Shown here piece after piece: positions 14,741 to 16,440 of a stretch of DNA of 16,440 nucleotides. The stretch spans positions 1-16,440 of the forward strand of contig CATPAO010000325.1 in the NCBI GenBank assembly GCA_955652025.1, given 5' to 3'. The notes under the pieces are model-generated. The model searched no databases, was not told the DNA's origin, and worked only from the letters and a program-made list of their open reading frames with translations. Position 1 is the first letter of the stretch; every line of letters begins with the position of its first letter. The translations under genes and the position numbers were made by a program. Source of the stretch: Casimicrobiaceae bacterium (GTDB taxonomy: Bacteria > Pseudomonadota > Gammaproteobacteria > Burkholderiales > Casimicrobiaceae).

Positions 14741-16440
14741 ACGCGATTGTGACGCGGCGCGAATTTCTGCAGGCCGGCGGCGCGCTGGTGATCGGGTTGG
14801 CGCTTCCACGCCACGGTGTGGGGCAGGTCGTCGCCGGCGCCGAGCGCGGGATCGGCAAGACGCTCGATGTCGGCGAGGTCGACGGTTTCCTGGCCGTGCA
14901 CCCGGACAGCTCGGTGACGATTTATTGCGGCAAGGTCGACTTGGGCCAGGGCCTCCGCATTGCCATTCGACAGATGGCCGCCGAGGAGCTCGGGATCGGC
15001 GTCGATACGATCACGCTGGTCGAAGGCGACACCGCGCTCACCCCGGACCAGGGTCCGACCGCGGGCAGCACCGGCACGATGCGCGGGGGCGTGCAGATCC
15101 GGCAGGCGGCGGCGACCGCACGCGAGGCGTTGATCACGCGGGCAGCCGAGCGCGCCGGCAAGGCGACGTCCGAGCTCGAGTGCGTGGGCGGCAGCGTGCG
15201 GCCGAAGACGGGAGGCGCGGGCGTACGCATCGGCGAGCTGATCGGCGACAAGCGTTTCGCGCTGAAAATCGACGCCAAGGCGCCGCTCAAAGATCCGAAG
15301 ACCTATGCGGTGGTGGGCAAGCCGCTGCCGCGGCCCGACGTGCCGGCGAAGGTCACCGGCCGCCACGTCTTCGTGCACGACTTCGCGATCGACGACATGC
15401 TGCACGGGCGCGCGATCCGGCCGCCGTCGGTGGGCGCCAAGCTGATCGACGTCGATGCCGATTCCGTCAAGAACATTCCCGGCGTGCGCGTGGTGCGGAT
15501 CGCAAGCTTCTTGGGCGTCGTCGCGGCCGACGAATGGGATGCCGTCGTTGCGGCGCGAACGCTGAAGGCGCAATGGTCGGACGCCAGCACGCTGATCGGG
15601 AACGCCGCCGTGCGCGAGTGGCTTCGCGCCGGTCCGTTCGAGAGCGAGGAGTTCATCCTGCGCAAGGGCGACGCGCGAGCGGCGCTGGTCGCGGCCTCGC
15701 AACGTCTGCGCGCCGAATACTACTGGCCGATGCAAACGCACGGCTCGATGGGACCGTCGTGCGCGGTGGCCGACGTGCGCCCCGACCGCGCGACCGTCTG
15801 GACCGCATCGCAGGCGACGCACAAGTACCGCGAGGCGTACGCGACGATGCTGGGACTGCCGCAGGCCGCGGTGCGACTCATCTATCTGGACGGCGCCGGT
15901 TGCTACGGAATGAACGGGCACGACGACGCTGCCGCCGACGCGATTCTGCTGTCGCGCGCCGTCGGCAAACCGGTGCGCGTGCAGTGGTCGCGCGCCGACG
16001 AGCACGGCTTCGATCCCAAGGGCCCGCCGCAGCTACTCGCGATCGAAAGCGCGCTTGACGCCGACGGTAGGATTGCGGCGTGGAAAACCGAGATGTGGCT
16101 GCCGAAGGCGACGGCGAATCTACCGAATGTCCCGCTGCTTGCGCCCGAAGCGGCCGGCATCGCACAGCCGCTCGGCATATCGACGGGCCTCATCAGCCAG
16201 AACGGCGCGCCGTCGTACGCCGCCCCTCATCAGGAGGTCCAAGTGCACTGGCACAAGACCTCGCCGCTGCGGCCGTCGAACATTCGTGCGCCGGGCAAGG
16301 TCGCCAATTGCTTCGCGGTCGAGAGCATGGCCGACGAGCTCGCGGCCGCGGCGGCGCGCGATGCCTACCAGTGGCGGCTTGCCGGACTATCCGATCCGCG
16401 CGCGATCGAAGTGCTAAAGCGCACGGCGGCGCTGATTGGC
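14737..16440 (+). CDS. Molybdopterin subunit of an IorB-type hydroxylase (runs off the window)
   Basis: 568 codons are visible with no stop. It starts with GTG 14737, overlapping the stop of the small subunit (GTGA). Residues 6-24 are a Tat signal (TRREFLQAGGALVIGLALP), so the enzyme is exported to the periplasm. Domain signs follow the xanthine dehydrogenase family: GKVDLGQGLRIAIRQMAAEEL, STGTMRGG, a middle domain beginning at KPLPRPDVPAKVTGRHVFV, then GCYGMNGHDDAAADA, PVRVQWSRADEHGFDPKGPP and SPLRPSNIRAPGKVANCFAVE. These features match isoquinoline 1-oxidoreductase beta and related nicotinate-dehydrogenase large subunits, which hydroxylate N-heterocycles or oxidise aldehydes using water as the oxygen source. 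The substrate is unknown. The usual length is about 720-770 residues, so roughly a quarter is missing, including the region with the catalytic Glu. A cytochrome c partner may lie just downstream. Confidence 0.9.
   Translation, partial: MNAIVTRREFLQAGGALVIGLALPRHGVGQVVAGAERGIGKTLDVGEVDGFLAVHPDSSVTIYCGKVDLGQGLRIAIRQMAAEELGIGVDTITLVEGDTALTPDQGPTAGSTGTMRGGVQIRQAAATAREALITRAAERAGKATSELECVGGSVRPKTGGAGVRIGELIGDKRFALKIDAKAPLKDPKTYAVVGKPLPRPDVPAKVTGRHVFVHDFAIDDMLHGRAIRPPSVGAKLIDVDADSVKNIPGVRVVRIASFLGVVAADEWDAVVAARTLKAQWSDASTLIGNAAVREWLRAGPFESEEFILRKGDARAALVAASQRLRAEYYWPMQTHGSMGPSCAVADVRPDRATVWTASQATHKYREAYATMLGLPQAAVRLIYLDGAGCYGMNGHDDAAADAILLSRAVGKPVRVQWSRADEHGFDPKGPPQLLAIESALDADGRIAAWKTEMWLPKATANLPNVPLLAPEAAGIAQPLGISTGLISQNGAPSYAAPHQEVQVHWHKTSPLRPSNIRAPGKVANCFAVESMADELAAAAARDAYQWRLAGLSDPRAIEVLKRTAALIG

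Noticed and set aside
14689..16005. Long minus-strand open frame opposite the molybdopterin subunit
   Set aside because: The plus strand carries clear hydroxylase motifs in one continuous frame; the antisense product is His/Arg-rich and unlike any family.

Overview
The window is GC-rich, bacterial and densely coded on both strands. DUF1631, DUF3301, an RhlE-type helicase, a DUF2652 protein and cysteine-rich zinc-ribbon membrane proteins together suggest a proteobacterium, most likely a betaproteobacterium. That placement is inferred from family content; no rRNA or tRNA is present to anchor it.

Layout. (1) 1-2782, minus strand: DUF3301 membrane protein, DUF1631 protein and the first 35 codons of GTP cyclohydrolase I (folE), closely spaced and probably one operon. 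(2) 2783-3088: divergent intergenic region with an extended -10 and a terminator-like hairpin in the helicase leader. (3) 3089-4522: an RhlE-type DEAD-box helicase that is full length but interrupted by two in-frame amber codons inside a 42-base AT-rich patch. (4) 4587-6544: small and large membrane subunits of a TRAP transporter, overlapping, with no binding protein beside them. (5) 6652-7515 and 11500-12315: two paralogous proteins made of an N-terminal zinc ribbon, one membrane helix, a low-complexity linker and a C-terminal four-cysteine domain. (6) Between the paralogs: a glycine-zipper protein, a convergent short-chain dehydrogenase, a decayed astacin-like metallopeptidase, a small secreted Pro/Tyr-rich protein and a DUF1326 protein. 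(7) 12356-13081, minus: a DUF2652 cyclase-like protein. (8) 13273-16440: a secreted streptogramin-lyase-like beta-propeller followed by the iron-sulfur and Tat-exported molybdopterin subunits of an isoquinoline/nicotinate-dehydrogenase-type hydroxylase; the large subunit runs off the window.

Most genes look like independent short transcription units. Clear units are the DUF3301-DUF1631-folE run, the TRAP pair, and the propeller plus molybdenum hydroxylase set, which probably serves an oxidation in the periplasm. No CRISPR array, insertion sequence, prophage or RNA gene was seen. The items most worth a second look are the amber-interrupted helicase, the duplicated zinc-ribbon/four-cysteine family, the metallopeptidase caught in decay, and the CxCxxC-bearing cyclase-like protein.
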